A stretch of DNA of 64,000 nt, from contig CAJLPX010000012.1 in the NCBI GenBank assembly GCA_905208635.1, positions 1-64,000 on the forward strand, written 5' to 3'. Source of the DNA: an uncultured Collinsella sp. Lineage in GTDB: Bacteria > Actinomycetota > Coriobacteriia > Coriobacteriales > Coriobacteriaceae. The notes under the pieces were generated by a model. The model was not told the origin of the DNA. It saw nothing but the letters and a program-made list of their open reading frames with translations, and made no database searches. Shown one piece after another: positions 15,135 through 24,254 of the stretch (its first letter is position 1; each line of letters starts with the position of its first letter). Both the position numbers and the translations under genes were made by a program.

Positions 15135-17300
15135 CTATGCGTGGGCGTATTCCGCAACTTGCGAATCGAGCCATTCGATATCCTCGGCAAGATGCGCCAC
15201 GCCCAGGTGGTGTCCACCCGGGCAGACCTCGTGCAGAAGGTTTTCGTCCTTGCCCAGCAGCGCGTAGGCGTCGCGAACGATATCGAGCTGCTCGTCTACG
15301 TTCGCAAGCCCGCGGGCGCCGTTGAGATGGTCTTTCTCGCAGCTCTGAACCAAGAGCGGCCGTGGCGCGACAAGCGATGCAATGTCGCCCATGTCGAGCA
15401 GACGCCAGAGTCCAGGCGTGTAATTGCAGCTGCAATTACCGTTGAGGTGCAGTAGCGAATCATCAACGCCGTACAGATAGCCCGAGACAAACGCCTTGCG
15501 CACGCGTGGGTCGAGCGCGGACAGGTACAACGTCATGTAACCGCCGCCCGAAAAACCAAAGCAGCCCAGGTCGTCCATGGCAATGTCACCGCGTGTCTCC
15601 AAGTAATCAATCAAGCGCATGTTGTCCCAGGCGTTGAGGCCCGCGACCGTAAGACCCAGCGGCTCGGCCATACGTGCTTGATTCAGACACGTACCGCGCA
15701 GGTAGCTGTTCTCGTCGTCGCCCTGACCCTTCCAGTCACGACGGTATCCCCAACCACGCGCATCGGGGCAGACGGTCACGTAACCCATGCGCGCCAAACG
15801 CAGACCGTAGTCGTAATTGAACTTACGCACGGCATCGTCGACCGCCGGCACGCCCGCAACGCCGGCTATGCTTGCAGCACCCGCCCCCTGGTGACCATGC
15901 GGGCAGATATAGCAGCGCTTGAGTCCCCGCTCGTCAAGCTTGGGGCGGGACGGCTCCAACAGGTAAAACGGCATCCACACATCGTGCTCAACCTGCAACA
16001 GCGCATGAGTACGCACGATGCTGCCGGCAACCCGCACGCGATTGAGCTCACGAATCTCAATCGGGGCGCGGTCCATAAGCGAAAGACCCAAAATATCGTA
16101 CAGACGAGTCCTGGTCGCAGCCTTCCATGCCTCAAAGTCTGTGGGAGTCTTGCCCGTAAATGCGGCCGAGCGCCCTTCGCGCTTCAGTCGGGCGCGCAGC
16201 GCAGGCTCGTCCTCGTAGTACGTCTCGATGTGCACGGTGCGGCCATTGGCAGATAGCCCGACCGTCTCTACCGCATCACCGTCGCCGCCCTCGGGATCCC
16301 AACCATCCGTGCCGGCAAGCACTCGGTCACGCGCATAGCGTTCGGAATCCTGACCAGTCAGGCAATGCGCCCACGGCACCCAAGCGACAGTATCGCCCGC
16401 CGGGCCAAACAGGGCACCGCCGGCATACAGGGTGCCGTCATGTGCCGCTGGCTTATTCCAATCCCACCAGCCCTCGAGTGAAATATGGGGGCCCAGCCAG
16501 CATTCGAGCAAAACGGCCTGGGCCCACTCGCGCCATGGACGACCCAGATAGACCGATCCGGGGGCAATGCCCTCATCGGCTGTAAACGAACAGCCATGAA
16601 ACACAAATCCGTACGGCTCGCCCTGAGGCGTGGAGGCTGCCGTTACATACCCGTTGACATCCATATCGCGGTTGAGCGAGCGAATCTCACACCCCTCAAA
16701 GTAGGCACGCGCGCCGCCAAAGATAAAGTCGACATCGCCCTCGATCCGGCAACGTCGAAAATACTGCCGCCCCACGCGGCGCGGGGCGAACTGCTTGGGG
16801 CCTATAAAGCCGCCCGGCTTGGCCTCGCGCGGCGGCAGCGGCCCCAAAAAGAGCGTGTCCTGGTGTCCCTTAATGCAGCAGGCATCGACAACCAGGCGGT
16901 CACCATCGGCATACAGGGCAATCGCCTGGCCGACCTCGCGCCCATCACCGGCGTTGTTTTCGATTGTTAGACCCGCAAGCGTCACGTCGTCGGCATCGAC
17001 CAGCACCGTGTACGTACGGAAGGTGCCGAGTCTTCCATCCTGGCCGCTACCATCTTCCGAAGGCATCTTGGCACCCAGGCCTCCCACGATACGCACGCTG
17101 TCGGCCGTCTCGCCCTCGAGCGTCACATGCGGACGACGAATTTCGACCTGCTCGCGATACTCGCCCGGCGCCACCAGCACACGCACCGGCACGGTCGTAT
17201 CGGACACGCACCGCTCCGCCGCCTCGAGCGCCGCCGAAATGCTGCGATACGCGCCTTCGCGTTCGAGCGATACCTCAAAGAGCTGCTCTTTACCACTCAT
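15135..17300 (-). CDS. CE8 pectin methylesterase fused to an alpha/beta-hydrolase esterase
   Basis: This 721-residue protein joins two esterases. Residues 1-340 form a CE8 pectinesterase beta-helix with GHQDTL at 145-150, DFIFG at 191-195 and YLGRPW at 251-256, which hold the two catalytic Asp and the Arg. Residues 370-721 form an alpha/beta hydrolase with PHGHQGAG near 467, the nucleophile Ser584 in GFSGGG, and a C-terminal GGHHLG carrying the likely catalytic His. Together they could remove methyl and acetyl groups from homogalacturonan. No signal peptide is seen. The start at 17300 has a weak ribosome binding site, but no better start is available. The gene lies between GH28 and SGNH genes in one transcriptional direction. 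Confidence 0.88.
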   Translation of the reverse strand: MSGKEQLFEVSLEREGAYRSISAALEAAERCVSDTTVPVRVLVAPGEYREQVEIRRPHVTLEGETADSVRIVGGLGAKMPSEDGSGQDGRLGTFRTYTVLVDADDVTLAGLTIENNAGDGREVGQAIALYADGDRLVVDACCIKGHQDTLFLGPLPPREAKPGGFIGPKQFAPRRVGRQYFRRCRIEGDVDFIFGGARAYFEGCEIRSLNRDMDVNGYVTAASTPQGEPYGFVFHGCSFTADEGIAPGSVYLGRPWREWAQAVLLECWLGPHISLEGWWDWNKPAAHDGTLYAGGALFGPAGDTVAWVPWAHCLTGQDSERYARDRVLAGTDGWDPEGGDGDAVETVGLSANGRTVHIETYYEDEPALRARLKREGRSAAFTGKTPTDFEAWKAATRTRLYDILGLSLMDRAPIEIRELNRVRVAGSIVRTHALLQVEHDVWMPFYLLEPSRPKLDERGLKRCYICPHGHQGAGAASIAGVAGVPAVDDAVRKFNYDYGLRLARMGYVTVCPDARGWGYRRDWKGQGDDENSYLRGTCLNQARMAEPLGLTVAGLNAWDNMRLIDYLETRGDIAMDDLGCFGFSGGGYMTLYLSALDPRVRKAFVSGYLYGVDDSLLHLNGNCSCNYTPGLWRLLDMGDIASLVAPRPLLVQSCEKDHLNGARGLANVDEQLDIVRDAYALLGKDENLLHEVCPGGHHLGVAHLAEDIEWLDSQVAEYAHA

Positions 17301-17431
17301 CTGTCATTACGCTTTCTGTCACAGAACACCCACCATGCAATGCCGGCACCTATAGATTGCGTGCGACAGCCGGGCAGACCCGACCGTCGCACGCCTCAAC
17401 ATGCCGTATTCACTTGTGCAGGAGCACTACC

Positions 17432-19027
17432 CTACGCGCGGATAACCTTGTCGACGTTTTGCAGCTGCAGCTCGTCGCCATCCTGACCCTCGATGCGCAC
17501 GTTCTGCAGGTCGAGGACTTTCACGTTCTGCGCGATGATGCCCTGGCGCACCATGGGCTCCACGCCGCAGGCCATGGCCGGCACAAAGGGCTCGGCATCG
17601 GCGGCAAAGGTCACATGGACATCCTGGAACGTCAGGCGCGTCACCTTGCTCTCGGGAAGGCCCGTGATATAGGCCGCGGCCGCATGGCAGTTGGTGGCCT
17701 CGATATCGCAAAACGTCGTGGCGCCAAAGCCGGGCGTACGGTCGTCGACGGGCAGCGCCTCGCGAGACTGCACGTAGTCGGTCTTGCCGTCCTTGTCGCA
17801 GAAGTAGAACGAGTTGACCACGAAGGGCGTGAGCACCTTATCCATGCGAATGTGCTCGAAGGTGATGCCCTCGTTGACGGCGTCCTTGCCGCGTCCGCGG
17901 CGTGTCTTGACGCGCAGGCCGCGGTCGGTGCGCTCAAAGAGGCACTTGCTCACGGTGAGGTCCTTGATGCCGCCGGCGGCCTCGGATCCCAGCACCACGG
18001 CGCCGTGGCCGTCGTGCATGTAGCAGTGCGAGATCAGCACGTCGTGCGTGGCGGGACGGAGCTCGGGTTCAATGCCCAGTTTGCCGCTCTTGATGGCGAT
18101 GCAGTCGTCGCCCACCGAGAACTGACAGCCAAGGATGCGGACAAAACCGCAGCTCTCGGGATCGAAACCGTCGGTGTTGTGGGAGTTCTTGGGACCCTCG
18201 ATGGACAGGCACAGGGCATCGACGTGCTCGCACAGAATGGGATGGATATTCCACGCCGGGCTGTTGCGCACGGTAAAGCCGGCAAGACTCACGTTTTCGC
18301 ACTCGGACAGGAAGATCATGCGCGGGCGGGCGATCTCGCGGCCCTCCTCGGGACGGAAGATGTTCTTAAAGTCCTTGTTCCACCAGTTGTCCTCGGCAAA
18401 ATCGGTCTGGCCGTCGATGGCGCCGCGGCCATAGATGCACACGTCGTGCACGCTCAGGCCCGTAAAGGTCGAACAGTAGGTCGAGAAGCTCTCGCCCTCC
18501 CAACGGCCCAGGGGCAGCATATCGGTGCCGGCGTACCCAGCCCCCTCGTCACCCGTGACCGTGCCCGGAATGTAGGCAAGCGCGGCGCGGTCGTGGCGGG
18601 CCAGCAGCACCGCGCCCTCGGCAAGCTCGATGTTGATATTGCTCTTAAGGAAGAGGGACTTGATGCGGTAGTTGCCGGCGGGGATCAGCACGCGCCCGCC
18701 CTTGGGGCAGGCCATGATGGCAGCCTGAATGTTGGTGGTGTCATCGTGCTCGGCATCGCCCTTGGCTCCGCAGTCGCGAACGTTGATGGTAAAGGGCTCC
18801 GCCGGCGTGGTGACGCCTACGCTCAACTCGCGCTCGCCGCAGACAAAGCGGATCAGGTTGCGCTTGCCGGGAGTCAGGCCATCGACATAGGTCTCGACCG
18901 TATTCGTGGTACCGGCGGGCTCATCGTTGACAAAGATCTCCCACGTATCGGCACAGGTAAAGTAGCCGCCATCGTCGAGCTCGATAACGGCCGCGCGGGC
19001 ATTGCGCCAGATAACGTTCGTCTCCAT
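17432..19027 (-). CDS. GH28 polygalacturonase-type glycoside hydrolase
   Basis: This 531-residue protein hydrolyses alpha-1,4 galacturonic acid linkages in polygalacturonan fragments. After an N-terminal beta-sandwich-like domain of about 75 residues, the right-handed beta-helix carries all GH28 catalytic motifs: NTDGFD at 284-289, GDDCIAIKSG at 306-315, HGAVVLGSE at 341-349 and RVKT at 372-375. The architecture matches bacterial exo-type GH28 enzymes. There is no signal peptide, so it is probably cytoplasmic. The ATG at 19027 follows GAGGGAGAG; the longer frame would use TTG. It follows the MFS gene across a terminator-like hairpin. Confidence 0.93.
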   Translation of the reverse strand: METNVIWRNARAAVIELDDGGYFTCADTWEIFVNDEPAGTTNTVETYVDGLTPGKRNLIRFVCGERELSVGVTTPAEPFTINVRDCGAKGDAEHDDTTNIQAAIMACPKGGRVLIPAGNYRIKSLFLKSNINIELAEGAVLLARHDRAALAYIPGTVTGDEGAGYAGTDMLPLGRWEGESFSTYCSTFTGLSVHDVCIYGRGAIDGQTDFAEDNWWNKDFKNIFRPEEGREIARPRMIFLSECENVSLAGFTVRNSPAWNIHPILCEHVDALCLSIEGPKNSHNTDGFDPESCGFVRILGCQFSVGDDCIAIKSGKLGIEPELRPATHDVLISHCYMHDGHGAVVLGSEAAGGIKDLTVSKCLFERTDRGLRVKTRRGRGKDAVNEGITFEHIRMDKVLTPFVVNSFYFCDKDGKTDYVQSREALPVDDRTPGFGATTFCDIEATNCHAAAAYITGLPESKVTRLTFQDVHVTFAADAEPFVPAMACGVEPMVRQGIIAQNVKVLDLQNVRIEGQDGDELQLQNVDKVIRA

Positions 19028-19073
19028 GGGTCTCTCCCTCAAATGTAATCAGAAGTTCATACTACTCGTTTTT

Positions 19074-19118
19074 AAAAAAGGGCCGTACCCGCCGGTAGAT
19101 CTCCGGTGGCACGGCCCT
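19074..19118 (-). terminator. Hairpin with T-run after the MFS transporter gene
   Basis: On the minus strand GGGCCGT (19111-19117) pairs with ACGGCCC (19080-19086), followed by a run of six T (19074-19079). It lies between the MFS stop and the GH28 start, so it probably reduces read-through, giving more transporter than enzymes. Confidence 0.75.
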
Positions 19119-19141
19119 GTGGTTTGGACGATGCGCCTGCC

Positions 19142-20701
19142 CTACTCGGCGGGAATTACGCTGCCGTCCTGGAAGCCAACATTGTTGTGGGCGAAGCAGT
19201 CCTCGTACTTAAAGCCGGAGAGCTCCTCGCAAAGCGCCTTGACCTCGGGCTTGACGTCGGCCATCTTGCCACCCTCCTTGACACGGTGGATCTCGTCGCA
19301 AAGGATGTCGCACTGCTCCTTGTCGATCTTGATGCCGCGGGCAAGGACGGCCGCGAGCAGGAAGAAGCCGGCGCAGCCGATGAGCATGTAGCCGCAGATG
19401 TACAGAGGCACGGTGGCGGGCTGGGTCACGGCGTCGCTGTTGCCGGCGGTCTGAATGAAGCCGGAGGCAGCAAGGACGATAGCCCATACGTTGACGGCAA
19501 CAGCCTGGGCGATCTGCTGGCAGAGCTGCTGTGCGGAGCTGTAGATGCCCTCGCGACGACGCAGGGTGATGAGCTCATCGACATCGGGGATGTAGTTGAG
19601 CAGAACATCGGGCAGATACTGGAAGCCAACGTAGAAGAACTTCCAGATGGCGAAGATGATGGGGTAGGCGATCATGGCGATGGCGACCGTGGAGGTGCCG
19701 TTGATCTGACCAAAGGCGAAGTAGTTGTAGGCGATGATGCACGCGGCGCAACCGACGTTTGCCAGGTACCAAGACTTATGGAAGCCCTTCTTGGCCATGA
19801 GGGCGACCCAGATGGCGGTGCAGACGATAGCGACGACCTTGCCGGGCATCTCCATCACGGACTCGTAGGACTTAGGAATCTGCAGACAGTAGACGATGAA
19901 GAAGGACAGGCACGCAGACCAGCAGGCAGCGGCGAGCTTCGTGGAGACCTGCGCATACAGGACCTTGCGGAAGGACTTGTTGCGGAAGGTAGAGATAACG
20001 TCGATGAAAAACTTCTTGATACCCTCGCCGACGCTCTCGATCTTCTCCTGAGCGACCTCCTCGGGGGTGTGCTCCCACGTGGACAGGTACACGCACAGCA
20101 GCGAGATTGCCATGACCGAAGCGTTAATCGTAGCGATGATGAAGTAGCTGAACGGGTTGGTCTCGCCGAAGGTGCCAAAGCCAAAGCCGACGAGTGCTGC
20201 CATCAGGAAGCCGGCGGCGTTACCAAAGAGGTGCTTGTAGCCGGTGAGGTACGTACGCTCCTTGAAGTCATCGGTCATCTCGATGGTAAGCGGCGACAGG
20301 TTGGCGGTGCAGAACGTGTACGCGACGTTGTAGATCAGGTACAACACAAAGTAGTACGGGAAACCAAACGGCGTAGCCACAAAGATGAGCGGCTCAGCGA
20401 CCATCATCGGGATAGCCAGCAAGATCCAGAAACGGCGGCGGCCAAAGATGCGGCCGATCTTAGTAGCGTAGAAGTTATCGGCCACAAAGCCCATGAGCGG
20501 GCACAGAATGGCGTTGAGATAGATGGCGAACGAGCTGATCAGCGCAGCCTCGCCTGCGGACAGACCACACTCCGTGGACAGGAACAGCACCATGTAGCTG
20601 TGCGTAAAGCTCAGAGCACCGGAGTTGAGCATGCCGCCCATACCAAAGCCCAAGCGCGTCCAGAATGTGATCTTGCGCTTTTTACCGATCTTGTTAGTCA
20701 T
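19142..20701 (-). CDS. MFS/GPH-type sugar transporter, probable oligogalacturonide importer
   Basis: This 519-residue protein has about 12 hydrophobic segments and the GPH-like loop GRIFGRRRFWILLAIPMM after the second transmembrane region, as in glycoside-pentoside-hexuronide:cation symporters. The C-terminus adds a hydrophilic tail of about 60 residues. The start at 20701 follows GAGGGAG; the frame before it runs through promoter sequence. Two to three GTGAACGTT operators lie upstream. Because the GH28, CE8, SGNH and GH105 enzymes downstream lack signal peptides, it most likely imports galacturonate oligomers, perhaps still esterified. Import of monomeric galacturonate is the alternative. 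Confidence 0.85.
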   Translation of the reverse strand: MTNKIGKKRKITFWTRLGFGMGGMLNSGALSFTHSYMVLFLSTECGLSAGEAALISSFAIYLNAILCPLMGFVADNFYATKIGRIFGRRRFWILLAIPMMVAEPLIFVATPFGFPYYFVLYLIYNVAYTFCTANLSPLTIEMTDDFKERTYLTGYKHLFGNAAGFLMAALVGFGFGTFGETNPFSYFIIATINASVMAISLLCVYLSTWEHTPEEVAQEKIESVGEGIKKFFIDVISTFRNKSFRKVLYAQVSTKLAAACWSACLSFFIVYCLQIPKSYESVMEMPGKVVAIVCTAIWVALMAKKGFHKSWYLANVGCAACIIAYNYFAFGQINGTSTVAIAMIAYPIIFAIWKFFYVGFQYLPDVLLNYIPDVDELITLRRREGIYSSAQQLCQQIAQAVAVNVWAIVLAASGFIQTAGNSDAVTQPATVPLYICGYMLIGCAGFFLLAAVLARGIKIDKEQCDILCDEIHRVKEGGKMADVKPEVKALCEELSGFKYEDCFAHNNVGFQDGSVIPAE

Positions 20702-20786
20702 CGAGCTCCCTCTCTTTTCTCGATTGTCTTGTAACAAGACATTGGAGTCCATACCGATGTCTGTCTGCATATCGCCCACTCGTAGG

Positions 20787-20958
20787 GTGAACGTTTAGCT
20801 AGATTATGCGCGATTGCATATGATAGGTGAACGTTCACTTGTATATTATCCTTGAACGGTCGTTTTTTGCCGTTAAACGGATATCTGACTTGAAAAAAAT
20901 CACGATTACATGGGTATTGAGTGGGTTTAAATTTGAGGTCGATTAGGTGAACGTTTAT
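20787..20958 (-). promoter_or_regulatory. MFS promoter: three TGAACGTT operators and the shared AACGG box
   Basis: The 379-bp gap 20702-21080 holds GTGAACGTTTAG at 20787-20798, a perfect GTGAACGTTCAC at 20827-20838 (centres 40 bp apart) and GTGAACGTTTAT at 20947-20958. The shared box with AACGG half-sites lies at 20852-20880, 13 bp from the perfect operator. No gene is visible in the gap. Confidence 0.65.
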
Positions 20959-21012
20959 TGTTTTCGCCGCTCCCGTACCCTCAGGAAGACACGCCCGAAC
21001 AGACAGAACAAA

Positions 21013-21048
21013 CATGGCCCCGCCGGGAACACTCCCGACGGGGCCATG
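21013..21048 (-). terminator. Terminator after uxaA
   Basis: CATGGCCCCGCCGGGA at 21013-21028 pairs with 21033-21048 with one mismatch and a 4-nt loop; on the minus strand it is followed by TTTGTT. It lies 33 bp after the uxaA stop. Confidence 0.8.
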
Positions 21049-21080
21049 GTCAATAGCGCCCTATGCGAACCCATTTACCG

Positions 21081-22565
21081 CTACAGGCAGACGCCATCCT
21101 TCCAAATGCTGATCTCGTGGCAGCCGCGACGCTCGGCACTCGTAAGCTTGCCGCTCGCCGTGTCCAGCACCATCTGATACAGGTCGTCGGCAGCCTCATC
21201 GAGCGTGCGCTCGCCCGTAGCCACCACGCCGGCGTTAAAGTCCATCCAGTTGGCCTTGTGGTCGCACAGACGCTGGTTGGTGAACACCTTGAGTGTAGGC
21301 GCCGGTGCGCCAAACGGCGTGCCGCGGCCGGTCGAGAACAGGATTACGTGGCAGCCGGCAGCCGTCAGGGCCGTGGTGGATACCATGTCGTTGCCCGGAC
21401 CGCACAGCATGTTCAGGCCATGCTTGGTAGCCTGACCGGCATACGGCAGCACGTCGACGATGGGGGCAGATCCGCCCTTTTGCACGCAGCCGCAGCTCTT
21501 GTCCTCGAGCGTGGTAATGCCGCCGTCCTTGTTGCCGGGGCTCGGGTTCTCATAGACGACCTCGCCGTGGCTGATAAAGTAGTCCTTAAAGCCGTTGAGC
21601 ATGTCGGAGGCGGCATTGAAGACGTCCTGGCTCTCACAGCGATCGAGCAGAATGCTCTCCGCGCCAAACATCTCGGGAACCTCGGTGAGCACCGACGTGC
21701 CGCCGCGGGCGACAACCATATCGCTCACGCGACCGATCGTGGGGTTGGCGGTAATGCCCGAAAGACCGTCAGAGCCGCCGCACTTAAGGCCAATGACCAG
21801 CTCGGAGGCAGGAATGGGCTCACGCTTGGCCTGCTTGGCCAGGTCGGCAAGCTCGGACAGGATCTTGTGACCCTCGACCTGCTCGTCGGCTACATCCTGG
21901 CAGGCGAGGAATCGAACGCGCTCGCGATCAAAGTCACCGAGCTCGTCGAGTACCTGCTGGTGCGTGCAGTTTTCGCAACCGAGGGACAGGAACAGCACAC
22001 CCGCAGCGTTTGCGTGACGCGAGAGCGCCACCAGCAGACGGCGCGTCTGGGCATGGTCGGCACCGGTCTGCGAGCAGCCAAAGGGATGCGGGAAGTAGTA
22101 AACGCCCTCCAGCGAGCCCTCGACCAGATCCTGAGCCTGCTCGCACATGGCACGTGCGACCTCGTTGACGCAGCCGACCGTGGGGATGATCCACAGCTCG
22201 TTGCGCGTGGCGGCGCGGCCGTCAGCGCGGCGGAAGCCCATAAAGGTCTCGGGCTCAACCGGCTCAACGACCGGATGCGTCGGGTTGTAAGCGTACTCGA
22301 CCTCGCCCGAAAGGTTGGTCTTGACGTTATGTGTATGAAGCCACTGACCGGGCTGGATGTCGCCCGTCACGTGGCCGATAGGAAGACCGTACTTGACGAC
22401 GTCCTCCCCCGCCGCAATGGCACGCACGGCCATCTTGTGGCCCTGCGGGATATCCTCCGCGGCAACGACCTCGCCCACCCCGGGAACCGCGACGGCGGTG
22501 CCCTTGGCAAGCGGCGACAGCGCGACGATCACGTTATCGGCCGGATTGATCTGGATAGTATTCAT
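21081..22565 (-). CDS. uxaA: Altronate dehydratase
   Basis: This 494-residue enzyme dehydrates D-altronate to 2-keto-3-deoxygluconate. The N-terminal SAF domain (ALSPLAKGTAVAV to about residue 85) precedes the GD_AH catalytic part, marked by GFRRADGRAATRNELWIIPTVGC, GCENCTHQQ, LKCGGSDGLSGITANP and FSTGRGTPFG. Full length is normal for fused UxaA. It is the last gene of uxaC-uxaB-uxaA, 78 bp after uxaB, and is followed by a terminator. The start has a modest AGGACT site. Its product feeds KdgK. Confidence 0.95.
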   Translation of the reverse strand: MNTIQINPADNVIVALSPLAKGTAVAVPGVGEVVAAEDIPQGHKMAVRAIAAGEDVVKYGLPIGHVTGDIQPGQWLHTHNVKTNLSGEVEYAYNPTHPVVEPVEPETFMGFRRADGRAATRNELWIIPTVGCVNEVARAMCEQAQDLVEGSLEGVYYFPHPFGCSQTGADHAQTRRLLVALSRHANAAGVLFLSLGCENCTHQQVLDELGDFDRERVRFLACQDVADEQVEGHKILSELADLAKQAKREPIPASELVIGLKCGGSDGLSGITANPTIGRVSDMVVARGGTSVLTEVPEMFGAESILLDRCESQDVFNAASDMLNGFKDYFISHGEVVYENPSPGNKDGGITTLEDKSCGCVQKGGSAPIVDVLPYAGQATKHGLNMLCGPGNDMVSTTALTAAGCHVILFSTGRGTPFGAPAPTLKVFTNQRLCDHKANWMDFNAGVVATGERTLDEAADDLYQMVLDTASGKLTSAERRGCHEISIWKDGVCL

Positions 22566-22585
22566 TACAAAGAGTCCTAACCCTA

Positions 22586-22633
22586 CAGGTTGAGCAGAAG
22601 TCAGCGGGCGCCCGCCAGTTGCCCGGCGGGCGC
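22586..22633. repeat. Hairpin with a conserved 21-bp flank between uxaB and uxaA
   Basis: GCGCCCGCC at 22608-22616 pairs with 22625-22633. The 21 bases just before it (22586-22606) match 59124-59144 at 20 of 21 positions, where they precede a different, larger hairpin. This looks like a mobile or recurrent intergenic module. Confidence 0.6.
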
Positions 22634-22643
22634 ACAGAAGGAT

Positions 22644-24158
22644 TTAGGCCTGGGCGTTGGCGAAGGCCTGCTTGGCGCCCTCGACGCGCACGACGGCAAG
22701 CGCGTTGACGACAAACTCCTCAAGGCCGGCAATCTGCGTAAGGTCCTCGCCCCACATCTGCTCGTTGGTGAGCACGTCGTGCACCAGCTCGGCATCGTCT
22801 GCGCCGGCGTGGGCGGCGTAGAAGTCGAGCACGAAGGCGTCGTCCTGAGCGGTGTACTCGGTGCCGTCGGCACGGCGCAGGCGCAGGCCATCGCCCTCGC
22901 GAGAAACGAGCTCCTGAGTATAGAAGGCAATGAGCGTAGCGAGGCTCGTCGCCAGGCACTTGGGCAGGTTGCCGGTCTCGGCAACATAGTCCTTGAGCGT
23001 GGGCAGGTCGCGAGCACGCCATTTGGCGGTTGAGTTGAGGCAAATGGAGAGCAGCGCGTGGTCGATAAACGGGTTGTCGAAGCGGTTCTCGACGGCGGCG
23101 GCAAAGGCCTTGCAGTCCTCGACGTCCAGGTCGGCGGCAAGCGTCGGAATGACCTCGTCGTAGAGCATGGTGTTCATGAAGCCACGAACGGTCTCGTCGT
23201 GCATGCAATCGCGCACGATGTCAAAGCCGGCAACCCAGGAACCCGGGACAAAGGCGGTATGGGCACCGTTGAGGATGCGGACCTTGCGCTTCTTGTACGG
23301 GGTGACATCGGGGGTCACAAAGACGCCCGGCAGGCCGGCCTTCACAAAGGGGAGCTTTTCGGCAAGCGACTCGTCACCCTGGATGCCCCACATCTGGAAG
23401 GGCTCGCGCACGGCCAGGAAGGGATCCTCGTAGCCCAGGCGCTCGGCCACGGCAGCGGCCTCCTTGGGGTCGCGGATGCGGCCGGGGACGATAGTATCGA
23501 CGAGCGTGGTGCAGACGGTGCAGTCGTTGGCCATCCACTGCGTAAACTCGTCCTCCCAGCCCCAGTCGCTCACGTACTGGTTCATGATGCGCAGCAGCTC
23601 CTCGCCGTTGTGATCGATGAGTTCGCAGGCGAGCACGATGACGCCCGGCTTGCCGGCGGCCCAGCGGGTGTGGAGCACCTGGGCAAGCTTAGCGGGGAAG
23701 CTCGCGGGCGGCATGTCGTCGGCCTTGCAAGACGGATCGTAGGCAATGCCGGCCTCGGTGGTGTTGGAGACGATAATCTCCAAATCGTCGGAGACGGCGA
23801 CCTCCATCATGGCACGGTAGTCGTCCTCGCGATACGGATTGAGGCAGCGGCTGCAGGCGCTGATCACACGAGACTCGTCGACCGTGTTGCCGTTCTCCTT
23901 GCCGCGCACCAGCACGGTGTACAGGTCATCCTGAGCGTTAATGCCGTCGGCAAAGCCAAAGGCACCGCTGATGGGCTGGACCATGACAACCTTGCCGTTC
24001 CAGCCGGTTGCCTCGTTGCCCATGTCAAAGAAGCGGTCGACAAAGGCGCGCAGGAAATTGCCCTCGCCAAACTGCAGAACCTTCTCGGGCGCGTCCTTGG
24101 GCAGCAGGTAGCCCTTGTAGCCGATCTTCTCGAGCGTCTCGTAGCTGATGTTCTCCAT
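22644..24158 (-). CDS. uxaB: Tagaturonate reductase (altronate oxidoreductase)
   Basis: This 504-residue mannitol-dehydrogenase-family enzyme reduces tagaturonate to altronate with NADH. Family features are VLQFGEGNFLRAFVDRF at residues 27-44 (nucleotide-binding start), VRGKENG, the LACELIDHNGEELLR segment and the catalytic KKRKVRILNGAHTAF region near 285. Size matches UxaB. The start follows AAGGAGAG. It sits between uxaC and uxaA. Fructuronate reductase (UxuB) is closely related, but the uxaA partner favours the galacturonate branch. Confidence 0.93.
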   Translation of the reverse strand: MENISYETLEKIGYKGYLLPKDAPEKVLQFGEGNFLRAFVDRFFDMGNEATGWNGKVVMVQPISGAFGFADGINAQDDLYTVLVRGKENGNTVDESRVISACSRCLNPYREDDYRAMMEVAVSDDLEIIVSNTTEAGIAYDPSCKADDMPPASFPAKLAQVLHTRWAAGKPGVIVLACELIDHNGEELLRIMNQYVSDWGWEDEFTQWMANDCTVCTTLVDTIVPGRIRDPKEAAAVAERLGYEDPFLAVREPFQMWGIQGDESLAEKLPFVKAGLPGVFVTPDVTPYKKRKVRILNGAHTAFVPGSWVAGFDIVRDCMHDETVRGFMNTMLYDEVIPTLAADLDVEDCKAFAAAVENRFDNPFIDHALLSICLNSTAKWRARDLPTLKDYVAETGNLPKCLATSLATLIAFYTQELVSREGDGLRLRRADGTEYTAQDDAFVLDFYAAHAGADDAELVHDVLTNEQMWGEDLTQIAGLEEFVVNALAVVRVEGAKQAFANAQA

Positions 24159-24199
24159 CGATGTCTCTCCTTAGATTGCTGTTAGCGTGCAGGCAAAAC

Positions 24200-24229
24200 G
24201 GGGGCGCCGCGTGTGGCAACGGCGCTCCC
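24200..24229. repeat. Intercistronic hairpin between uxaC and uxaB
   Basis: GGGGGCGCCG at 24200-24209 pairs with CGGCGCTCCC at 24220-24229 with one mismatch. There is no T-run; it may adjust relative message levels within the uxa operon. Confidence 0.5.
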
Positions 24230-24254
24230 GAGTTCGGTGTGATTCGATGCGGGT

